In this document: positions 54,401 to 64,000 of the stretch, piece after piece
Numbering within the stretch: position 1 is the stretch's first letter
Layout of the letters: each line of letters opens with the position of its first letter
Source: Agaricus subrufescens
Taxonomy: Eukaryota; Basidiomycota; Agaricomycetes; Agaricales; Agaricaceae
Direction of reading: 5' to 3'
Assembly (NCBI GenBank): GCA_029945375.1
Contig: CM057062.1
Location: forward strand, 744,001-808,000
DNA length: 64,000 nt
Program-made: the position numbers and the translations under genes
Notes under the pieces: model-generated
Told to the model about the DNA's origin: nothing
What the model saw: the letters and a program-made list of their open reading frames with translations, nothing else
The model's database searches: none

Positions 54401-55830
54401 TGATATGTATAACCGGTGATTGTTGACGTGAGCCGTAGGCGTGCCTCAAGACAAGATTGTGTGCTCCAAGATACAACGTACATACTCTGTGGTGGCTTGA
54501 TCTTGTCTATTGCTAGTTTCATGTTCACTCTGGTAGGTCTCAGTAAGATTCTAAGTTCTCGGCGAGACGAGTGCCGCACGATGATCGAGTTCTCTTTCGA
54601 TCATCCTATTCCTTGCTCAGGCAGTAGCTCGACCACCTTTCTATCCATTCTATTCGCCGACTGCCGCAGCTCGTGTGAGCATATCATTTGTATGTGGTCG
54701 TTTATTCTTCCCTTGATCTCGCCTTGACTTGTTGAATGATCAGGTGTGACTTTGAGTGCCTCAAGAGTCAACAGCGTGACAGCAAGATATGCAGCAGCTG
54801 GGCTAGAGAAAGCTGCGGACTGCTGCAATTGATTTGAGTGTATCTTTTGTATGTCGTTCAGCCTCCTTTGATTCTGGGATCGTATACTAATGCTGCCTTT
54901 GTTTAGTACGCAGCGATTTTGTGTGCCTCAAGACTCGACACCGACGGCAAGATGTGCGGCGGCTGGGCTAGAGGTAGCTGCGGACTGCTGCAGCCGGTTT
55001 AAGTATATACTTTGTATGTTTTCTGTCTCTCTTTGACTTCGGGATCGTATACTCACGGTGCTTTGTTTGATATACAGGTGTGATTCTTTGTGCGCCTTAA
55101 GATTTCAACGGTGTACCACATAATACACAGCAGTTCGGCGCCTCACCCATCACCGGCTATGCGCTCAATCTGGTAGGGTTAGAGTTAAAGCTCGAATTCT
55201 CGGCGAAATATGGGTCCCCCATCGACGGACCCACGATGATTGAGTTCTTTTCATTGTTTCGCTTAGGCGGCAGCTGGGTCACAAGAATCAGTATGGGCTT
55301 CGTGTCCATTTTGGTCGCAGACTGCTGCAGCTTGTGTGAGCATATAATATGTACGTTGTTGCTTGTTCTTCCCTTGACATTCCCTTGACTCGTTGAATTA
55401 TCAGGTGTGATTTTGAGTGCCTCAAGAGTCAAGACTGTGTCGGCAAGATGTGCAGCAGCTGGGTTAGAGAGAACCGCGGACTGCTGTGGCCAGTCTGGGT
55501 ATATATCTCGTACGTCTTTCAGCCCCTATTTCGCCTTGAAATTGTATACTGATGGTGCTTTTCTTGGTACACAGGGATTTTGTGTGCCTCAAGATTCGAC
55601 ATTGACGTCAAGATGTGCAGCGGCTGGGCTAGAGACAGCCGCGGACTGCTGCGGCAGGTGTCAGCGTATGCTTTGTATGTTTTCACCGTCTCTTTGGCCT
55701 CGTGATTATATACTGATGGCGCTTTGTTCGGTATGCAGCTGTGGTTCTTTGTCTGCCTCAAGATTTCAACAGTGCGCTACAAGATATACAACAGCTCGGG
55801 TGTAGACTGGCGATGTCAACCGAGTCGTTT
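54400..55830 (+). repeat. Higher-order tandem repeat of exon-like modules
   Basis: Two ~630-bp units (about 54530-55160 and 55165-55800) share TTCTCGGCGA, GAGCATAT and GTTGAAT-ATCAGGTGTGA landmarks. Within each, a ~165-bp module recurs: an acceptor-like TACACAG or ATCAG, then GTGCCTCAAGA, a GCAAGATGTGCAGC-like core, GCTGGGCTAGAG, GCGGACTGCTGC and a GTATGT-like donor. One frame reads a Cys-rich module (RCAAAGLETAADCCG). No continuous gene model emerges, so I treat it as a repeat derived from duplicated exons. Confidence 0.7.
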
Positions 55831-56216
55831 ACAGGTGCGGTTGTTTCTGTTTGTTTTCGGGTTGGGTTTGTGCAATAAGATGCGCATTGGCTCGGCTGAC
55901 GGGACCACAGACCACCGCTGTGAACTGGTACGTTTCTTTTCTTCTTATCATACAAGGAGAGTGAGACGATATCACATTGTGTGAGTAAAGAAAACTCAGG
56001 GGAAAGGATACGGGGTAGAATTAAGTAGATGTCCTCGAAAGGTTAGTATAATTGTACTAGCACATAAGCGTGAAATATATGGACACCATGACATCCGATG
56101 ACAGTAAGCGCAGTAACAACATTCTATAGAACGCTACCATCTGGATGTTTATTGTGCCAAATATAAGAACGGTTTTGTGATCATTATCAACTTTCAGCGG
56201 GACATGGGCATTTCCT

Positions 56217-57997
56217 ATACCTGTGCTGGACAGTCTAGAGGATCTTTCTGTTCATCCACAACCAGCAGCTCTCTATGCCCGCGTTTTCACTCCACCTTCC
56301 ATAATTTCTACATTTTCATTCACGCTCACGTTCGCCAAAGCTATCCTTGATAGGTCCTCGCGGTAACTTGGATATTCCCCACCAGCCTAGCCCTAACGAT
56401 TCACGTGCGCTGGCCGAAATTTCTGAGCCAGAACGAATTGAGGTTGTGACCGGTTTGGATGCTCCGCGCCAATGAACACCTGTGCATCCAGTCGTTCCTC
56501 AAAACGCTCCTGGTCGCCTCCTTGTAGAACGAGTACCGGAAGCCTTCAATAGTGAACGCTCGTGGAAACTGCAGCCGGTAATGCCAATTAAGGCTGCTGA
56601 ATCCGATCCATTACCAACGACCACTACCCACGGTTTTGTTGCCCGACACTCATCTTATCCCACTGAGACTTCCCAACCCACCTAGTCCCCGGTACCGCCG
56701 CATTTTTTAACAGTGTCACCACAACCGTCATCGGATCTGCAGTATCTCACAGTTAGTTTTTTTTACTACGTCTACGTGTCTACGTGTATAATAACTCACA
56801 GTTCTGTAGCCTCCTTCGAGCCGAAACTCGCCTCCGCCAGAATGTCAGAAACAAGGCATACTGACCGATGCTCACAACTTTAGTATGATTGGACCAACAC
56901 TTATCGATGGCAATATGGGCAACAGTGAGGCATACTGACACTTTGTGTAGGTAGTTCGCCGATACTGAGAACATTCCTTACAGTTACTTTGACAAACAAC
57001 TTCAGTACTACGTCCAGCCAGTGTAAGTGGAGGACTTGATTTTGTTGCTGTAATTGACCATCATTTTTGCCAATTATGGAAAAGTTGTTGGAGAAAACGA
57101 TACCCGGAGCAGAATTCGACTCTTCTGATCGTGACCCGCTTGGCCGTTCTTGAACGGTGCCTAGCTTTCATTTCCAACTGCACCGGCGTCAAAAGATACA
57201 CTGGGTGATGGGTGCTGCCGGAGTGGGCAAGTCGGCCATCATGCAAAGCGCTGCCGAGTCCCGGGATCTTCCGGTGGATTACCATGCGTCAGTCTTCTTC
57301 TCCAGTGTTAATGGGCGCGGTGATGGAATGGAAGCTGTGATTACTATTGCGTACCAGTTTGCAGCCAAATCCGACTCATATCGCCAAGTCATTGACCACG
57401 AGATCAGCCGCGATCCGTCGCTCCTTCAATTGTCAATGTCAAAACAGTATCTTGCTTACTTGGCCTGTTGATCGGCTTGTTGACCCTAAAGCGAGGTTGG
57501 GTGTGTATAAACTGGTGATTGGAGATTTTATAGGCGGTATAAAACAGGGATCTCAAAACTACCAAAGAGTGTTCTGCAGTTTCTCCACTTCTTGCTTCTA
57601 CAATTATTATAACAGCTTTCCCATTAGAGAGCTCCGTGACTTGATATTTGTGAGTCTTTTGTAATTAATTTCTCCAAGTACGTATTGCTGAATTCTATGG
57701 CAGCAACAGTCTCACCGTGCTGAGTATATGAAGCTTGGCATAGTCAAGCAAACAGCTTTTAAAATTGTTGACATCTCCACTTTGCTTCGAATTTACGGGG
57801 TCAAGTTGCAGTTCCGCTGTCCTGCTACAAAAAAGAAAACTTTTTCTGAACCCTGGAATCCATCCTGCGTCGTGAGTAAATTATTCCTATTTACAAGCAT
57901 GCACTGGATTAATGTTGTGCAGCACGTACATCAGGGAAACAGGAGAACGTCAATACAAAATAAATTATCCCAATGTGGGATAACACAATGCCGTTAG
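56217..57997 (+). pseudogene. NACHT-NTPase copy 6, internally deleted
   Basis: N-terminal Pro/Ser-rich sequence (56217-56700) is followed by ATGGAAAAGTTGTTGGAG (57076), a damaged RDPPPRCHPGT block, and P-loop GAAGVGKSAIMQS with RRQKIHWVMG and VITIAYQFAAKSDSYRQVI. At about 57470 the sequence jumps to the region just before the last intron (VYKLVIGDFIGGIKQG; RELRDLIFVSLL). Walker B and most of the NACHT are thus deleted. A decayed last exon follows a GTGAGTAAATT...GTGCAG intron (57874-57921). Confidence 0.78.
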
Positions 57998-58155
57998 CAT
58001 TTTTGAAGTATATGTAATGATTATTAACTGGTTGCCAACGTCTGCCTTACCAAAATGGTCTATATTAGACAAATTGCCGTTAAAATTCTAGCAGAGTATC
58101 ACACAATATTCCGTGGCAGTACATCATTTTGAACTATGTAGCACATTGGTACCCT
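57998..58155. other. Short non-coding stretch
   Basis: AT-rich gap between the NLR remnant and the Plavaka gene. One end of a Plavaka element may lie here, but I found no terminal inverted repeat partner within the window. Confidence 0.35.
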
Positions 58156-61100
58156 CTATCCAATAAGGCGGTATAGGTGCCTGTCAGTAAAAGGGTTTAC
58201 GTAGAAAGAGCTACATCGATCAAGTACATTATCTCGAGTCCAGTCAACAGGTGCAAATGCACCAAAAATCGGGAAAAGGTGAATACTCCGAGCAACGTCT
58301 GACAATGGTATTATGCTTCCAATCCCACCACGGGATGGATCTGATCGGTCTCGCTCTATGGATACTTTGTACATCTGATGGTGAGGTTCAGGAGTTCGAG
58401 TGAACCGAGTGAACCACTCTACATATACGAGGTGTTCAGGGACAACACTCTCGCGAAACACCAATTGGCGGATACTGGGTGGCATTGAAAATACTGCACG
58501 GATACGTCCTATACGAAAACCTGGAACAAATATGAGTGATTGATCGATAGATGAAAGGGAGACGCACCATGTATCCCTTCAAGCTCATTGTCTGTCCGAA
58601 GCAGAGCGGTATCAAACCGCTGTGTTTTTGGATTAGCATGGATCGCATCAACCGTGTTCGTCACTTGCGTAAAAGGATCGCGTGAAAGAAACTTAATTCG
58701 ATGCCATACCCAGAAGTTTTGCATCGGCATTTCAACTCCCCAGATCGCATGTTCCAGTTGAGCTGAAGACATTGATGGGTTGTGTAAAAGAGTCACAAAG
58801 CGTGAAAAAGCCTCGTGAAAATAAGTTGCTCCGTGTTTTGTGATAAGGTCATTGAGAGAGACTCATTGTGAACTTGGGCGTTCGGAAACATGGATTGTCC
58901 TGTCAATTGAAAGACCAGGAATGATCCATTGAGAGGAAGAGGGGAAGGATGAGATGATGTTACCGAGCCGCCATTGAACCAAACGCTCGTGCTGACTGAT
59001 CTTTTCCTTCCGTTCTAGCCACGCTGTCATTTGAGAATACTCGTCTTTCCGGTTAGTGGCTTGATAAGCGTCCTTCGCAAGATCAATGTGCAACCGCTCC
59101 GTGTACTCGGTGTTGAAGTTATCAGACATGCCAAAGAACTTGATTTTTTGAATGTAGTGTTGCGCAAAATGGAGTTTTGGTAGGTTGAAGTCCTTGCGGA
59201 CACCGAGGTCAACGAATATCCCCTTGTTTGCATGGAACCGGTCAAGCGCATGTTGAAGAAGAGCCAAGGTTTTGTCGGTGTGGACAGGATACTGGGCGAG
59301 AAAAAGGAAATCAAGTAAGGCACGGACAGCGTGGATAAGCTGAATGGTTGAATGGCCATTGCCGAGCTGTATGCCAACAATAAGTCCAATAAGAATGCGG
59401 GAAATCTGATCATGCTCTTTTCCTGAAACATGTGACAAGGCACTAATGCCTTTGGTGAATGCCCGTATATTGTGATTGGGCGGAAGTCGACGGCAGCGCG
59501 CATTGATTTCGAGTGGACCAAACGCCTTGATAAGCCATCCAACAAGGTGCTTGATCAACCCTTGATAGAGTTGATGGAGCACATCGGGTGTTATTGAAGT
59601 ATAGATGTTCAGATAAGGGAGATGGCGCCAGAAGGGTGTTGCCACAGGCTTCACACGTGAAGTTTTACATAGGCCAACAAACTCTGTTGGGTCATCGTCG
59701 AATGACGATAAAATTTCGAGTACGTGTTCAAGATCCCAGGGTTGCCCGAGATTAGGATCACCATCCCCCAAACTGTTGTGGGGCACATCGCAGGAGGGAC
59801 AATCGCCTGAGTATGAACAGGTGGTGAGTACCTGTTCAGGGTAATCACCAACAAAGGCAGCCATAATAGGGTGCATGCGACGACGCTTGCCATCCGCCAT
59901 TGCCATGATGATTCCTTTAGCACCTAACTCCTCCAGAGGCCAGAGGATCTCACCCATGCATGAATGATACAAGTTCGCAATCATACGACGACATGAAGCT
60001 TTATTTGAAATGTTTTCAAGTCGGGTTGTCGGTAGATAACCCAGAAGCACGTAAGCACGTGCTGATGGCTTACGGCGTATTTCTTTCGGAACATTCCCTA
60101 TTGTGAGATACACTGGGTAAGCACTTTTATTGCAAAAGAGCGTAAGTTGCGTCTTATCCGTTGAAACAATGACTGGGATGATTGAGCCCCCAGGTGAGTC
60201 TTTTTCAATTGCTTTCTGTGGTATGTTATACTGATGAGAAGACGATATAACTTCTAAGAATCTTACCTGCGTAGCCCACCACCACTTGGCTGTGTTCATA
60301 TCATGATACATTCGAGTTGTCTTTGACTCGTCTGTATAGTGTTTCTTGGGACTGAAGACCATGTGTGGTGCAAGTTTAGTATCGTGTAGTATCGCTTGGA
60401 TACACTGAACAACATCGCGAAGATAGATGTCGCATGATTCCGAGCCTACAAGAACTTGGTGGCGAGTGAATGGAGGGCGCGCATTCGGCAATTTTTCATC
60501 AATAATTGTGTTCAACTCAGTAGATGACTTAAACAAGAGGCCCAACTGTTTGTGAACCTAGGAGTCAGGTAAGCTGCTTGCACAGTTATAGGACCTATGA
60601 TCATCACTTACCCCTTCAATGGACATTAGATCCGTGAAGGCAGTCGAGCTCGGCCCACGCTCTTTTGCCCACTTTGCGATCTCCCATTCCATCTTTGATG
60701 AGAATGGCTGATATATTTCCGCTGATTCCCCTGACCCTCCCGCTTCATTCCAATGCGCTTTGTTTGCTAGGACTTCAACACCATATACTTTTCCTGAGTC
60801 ACCAGGGAACAGAGAGATAACTGGTGGGTCATATAACTTACAAGTCGTGCTATACACCCCACATTGCTCCTCATCCTCAGGTTCAGCAGGTTCTTCACAG
60901 ACATCATTAACAACAATGTGAGGTCGTTCCAGCTCAATCCCATTTGTGTCACTGGTGTAGCCTTCCTCAGAGTCGTCATCGCTTTCTTCAGAACCATCTG
61001 TGTCTGTAGCCAGTTCTTGTTCAACATTGATATCCATTTCTTCACCTCCGTCATGGTTTTCGCACAGGAATGTATGATAATCCCTAGAAGTGTCACCCGC

Positions 61101-61315
61101 CGCATCAATATCTAATATTGTTGCCGTCAGATGCGTTCACTATTACCAAGGTAGAACATACATGCTGGCTGCATGTCTTGCTGCGCAGTATGGGTTTTGC
61201 TAAGTTCTTTACCTTGCTCTTCAAAGTACTGTTGACATTGGCGGTTTTTAGCCCTTTGAAGGTGACTTTGCATTCCATGGCACCGGATGTTGACTTGGCA
61301 CACAGGACAAATCAT
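58156..61315 (-). pseudogene. Plavaka-family transposase gene, one in-frame TGA
   Basis: Agaricomycete transposase of the Plavaka group. Start ATG 61315 gives a zinc finger MICPVCQVNIRCHGMQSHLQ, then an acidic region (EESDDDSEEGYTSD) and the core: KTTRMYHDMNTAKWWWATQ, IIPVIVSTDKTQLTLFCNKS, GKRRRMHPIMAAFVGDYPEQ, CPSCDVPHNSLGD and the C-terminal HLVYVEWFTRF and NPFTDRHLYRLIG. Introns: about 60557-60608 (GTAAGTGATGATC...CTCCTAG), the 51-nt one after WWWATQ (about 60217-60267), and another after EGIHG (about 58521-58568). A TGA at 58863-58865 falls between conserved blocks; the frame continues after it (VSLNDLITKHGATYF). Otherwise complete, so decay is recent or the stop is tolerated. Confidence 0.85.
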
Positions 61316-61608
61316 TGTCAAGGCACGTTGCAACTCAAAGGTATAAGTGGTGAGTCGGGCAAGCTGTCACTTGAGTCACTGAATTGACAAGAGAGTCCAT
61401 GCCGGCCTTTATTATTAAGATTTTTATGGCATTTACCAGATTTTCGCTGCCAGTGTCAAGCTCAAAAAGGAGAGCTGTATACCAGTTTGCATTTCAATGT
61501 CACGCTGTGTTGGCATTAAATTATGGTGTACCAAGTTGCCAACCAATATAAGACCCACTCAAAGGTTTATGTTGGTACGTGGTTTTTGCTTTCCCTCTTG
61601 TTAGCAAC
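61316..61608. promoter_or_regulatory. Divergent promoter between Plavaka and DUF6532-like genes
   Basis: A 293-bp gap between head-to-head start codons. A GTACGT...TTAG intron-like stretch just before 61609 suggests that the plus-strand gene has an untranslated first exon. No clear TATA box. Confidence 0.4.
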
Positions 61609-63446
61609 ATGCCATCTGCCGTGTCCCGCAAGCCCACTGGTTCGCATCACAAATCCACTTGAGCTTGGAATCAAGAACTTGGTGGTAACACAAATCAAGG
61701 TGCTCAAGGGAGGAAACGGCCGCGCTCACCTCTTGAAGAAAATGCGCCCACTCAAAGAAGTATGTCTGTTAACTGAACTCAGTTGCTCTTCACTCATATT
61801 CATTTTATTCTAAAGACGTTTGGGTGAAGAAGACTCCTGCAGCGCATCAGAAGGCTGCCCTTCCTCTACGCCCGCTGCCCCTCCTTGAATTGTCTGACTC
61901 GTCTGCAGACGAGAGGTCTGTCCAGGGCAACGGTAATGATAGTGACCAGGATGAAGGAGAGGACCCCTTCCATGACGATGACGAGGACCTTGATTCTCTC
62001 GCACCGACTCAGGCAGCCTCACAACTTGGTTCAGAGACTGTTCAAGTGCGTAACACCTCAGGCGGCGAAGCTTCGACTTCCAATAGCCACTCAAGGCCGG
62101 GTGATCAATACCGTTCTGAGGTAACACCCAATCAATTTGTTTTGAACCTTTTACTGATCTACATAGGTTCCACGTTGGTCTAAAGACGACCAGCCTGAAG
62201 ATCAGAAGCCTTTAGTCGATCTGCATACTGTGAGTATTGTATATATCTGTACTATTAATTATTCATTTGTTTCTAGGCTAACGTCAATGCTCTATGGCCC
62301 GTTGAGGCCCACTACACCCTACCAAGACCAGGCTCACGCCTCATCGGTGTCAATGCTCAGCCTCAACTGTTGCGGAATGTCCTTAAACAAGGTAAAATAC
62401 TGGCAATGAGATTTTACTTACAGCAAGGATTCTTCATTGTCAATGACAATGATTTTACGGTCCTTACTTCAATACTCACTGACGTTGCATGTCAATCTTC
62501 TCTTGACCAAATTGTGCTCCGTCTTCAGAAAGACCACACATTTACCATGTATGCCGTACGTCTGGTGCATAATTTCAAAATTTACATTTCCAATTAAAGA
62601 TTAAATCACTTGACAGATGAGTCATCACTTGGCAATGTCCCGCAGCAAGGCCAAAACAATCGCCGTCCCCCTTGTTGGGATCAGCTATGGGTTTCAAAAC
62701 CCAGCTATGACTGCTTCAAATATCAAGAGTCTTGCAAATGCGCTTCTTCGAAACTCAGCTTATATATTTCCTCAGGAGGTATGCAATATTTGATGCACTA
62801 ATTATGATACATGACTAACATTATGGTAGAATGGTAACCCCATAAAGACCCGACCATATGAACATCCCTCTATCATTCAGACCCTTGCGAAATTTCTATT
62901 CAATGTGTCTAGCCGTGGCACATCCCTTGGAGATCAACACCCGAGTATTTTTGCATCCACCTTTCCTAGGTATCCTGATCAAAGGGAGATCCCAGCATTG
63001 GTATTGGCCCTTGTGGCAACTGCTGTAGGTTTTACGTAGTAACCTTTTACCGAAAATTGCTGACTTCAAGACAGATTCATTTTTCCATTGTCAACTGGAC
63101 TACTGGCTCACATATTCCATCCAACTTTGTTGTTGACGTTGCTGAAGATGTTTTCAACGGGCACAAGAACTGGCTCATCAGCATTAAGGACAAGGCGCCA
63201 AGTAAGTTTCATGTGATGATGCACCGCATTTATAAGCAATGCAGGTATGTAATTTAATAAACTGTTAGCTCCATTACCTGATTGTATGCCAGCAACAATG
63301 TGATGACCGGTGCAGGAATAATGGAAGGGATTGGTCAAGTGGTTGATGTTGATGGCATGGAGGACATTCCTATGGACACCAAAATAGCATCCTCGACTCA
63401 TTCTGATAGTACTCTCATTAACCCAGACGTATCCCAGGAACTGTGA
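61609..63446 (+). pseudogene. DUF6532-like gene, many introns, TGA in first exon
   Basis: Exon pieces joined by short introns: an N-terminal Ser/Pro/acidic region (VKKTPAAHQKAALPLRPLPL; DQDEGEDPFHDDDEDLDS), then QPLVDLHT-type and NVNALWPVEAHYTLPRPGSR, then YGFQNPAMTASNIKSLANAL, HPSIIQTLAKFLFNVSSRG, REIPALVLALVATA, IHFSIVNWTTG, and FNGHKNWLISIKDKAPSKFH, ending at TGA 63444-63446. This order matches my memory of DUF6532 proteins of Agaricomycetes; the biochemical role is unknown. TGA at 61660-61662 breaks the first coding exon unless translation starts later. The gene is divergent from the Plavaka transposase and may belong to the same element. Confidence 0.65.
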
Positions 63447-64000
63447 TTTGTTGTGTCTAGCTGTGCCTTGTGTTTTGTTTGAATGATGATAATTGATTGA
63501 TGTTCCGCTAATTTTGAGAATTGATTGCATATTAAGTCAATATTTAACATATGCCTGAGATAAATGATATCAAAACACTGATAATTCTAAATAATAGTGA
63601 ACCATACCAATGTATTTTTAGTCATTTCAACGACACATAGTTATCACATTTATCAATAATGTATGATATATTTAACAACCTCTAACCGGGGTACCAAGGC
63701 CGGTAGTTTAAAGTTGAACCACTTTGGATGAATTGGCTAGACTGGTCTAATAGTGCATAATGTAGTATAGATGAGGCTATTTTGTCTGTCTCCCGATTTC
63801 CTGATGTACAATCAGGCAAGTGGGGAGAAGGGGGCCACTATGACTGGACAACTTCATTTTGCATGGTCACTGTAGCTGCTTTGACAGGCTCGTGGTCCAG
63901 ATGAATATTTTAAAGGCTAAATCCCCTCGCCATACAGTCCCCATCCTGTTCACTTCAACAGGACACAATTGTGTAGAGTTTTGTTATGTAGATTAGAAGG
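63447..64000. other. AT-rich non-coding stretch to the window end
   Basis: No gene supported. The last ~150 bp become less AT-rich and resemble a fungal promoter, so a gene may begin beyond the window. Confidence 0.4.

Noticed and set aside
57998..63760. Terminal inverted repeats for the Plavaka element
   Set aside because: Comparing the flanks by eye gave only AT-rich chance matches; one end may lie outside the window.

Overview
The window reads as a transposon-dense region of a mushroom-forming basidiomycete (Agaricomycetes). The reasons are many 47-70 nt GT-AG introns, Plavaka- and KDZ-type transposases with their fungal partner domains, a DUF6532-like gene, NACHT STAND genes with a Pro/Ser-rich N-terminus, and Ty3/gypsy chromoviruses. 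I see no rRNA, tRNA, CRISPR or prokaryotic-style operon.

Layout. 1-3293: AT-rich non-coding DNA with tandem repeats, a 357-bp perfect inverted repeat and an old LTR piece. 3294-24653: a nested retrotransposon block. Two near-identical 6,839-bp chromoviruses lie in opposite orientation (A, plus, 3294-10132; B, minus, 16371-23209). A third chromovirus, C, is cut in two (10133-14737 plus and 23210-24653 minus), and a broken cytochrome P450 gene lies between. Target-site repeats and LTR pairing are swapped between A and B exactly as expected if homologous recombination between them inverted the DNA in the middle. 24740-28413 and 42819-51450: a family of NACHT-NTPase (fungal NLR-like) genes, one apparently intact (912 aa), the others decayed.

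28744-42569 is the most striking object: a 13.8-kb DNA transposon inserted between two divergent NLR genes. It has a perfect 8-bp target-site duplication, 88-bp imperfect terminal inverted repeats, an apparently intact seven-exon KDZ transposase (921 aa), a divergently transcribed 373-aa coiled-coil gene, and a nine-exon gene for a 675-aa protein I do not recognise. Just inside each end is a long array of short palindromes (GAGTAY-N4-RTACTC type). The same or related palindromes recur in the internal promoters, which suggests a binding site for an element-encoded protein.

51475-64000: an unrecognised gene remnant; a 1,088-bp hAT-like element with perfect 82-bp terminal repeats and an 8-bp duplication; a higher-order tandem repeat of exon-like modules; another NLR remnant; and a Plavaka transposase gene divergent from a DUF6532-like gene.

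Most nonsense mutations in the retroelements and NLR copies are C-to-T type, typically CGA to TGA, suggesting methylated-CpG or RIP-like decay. Exon models were built by hand from splice signals and reading phase and have not been tested against transcripts or databases.
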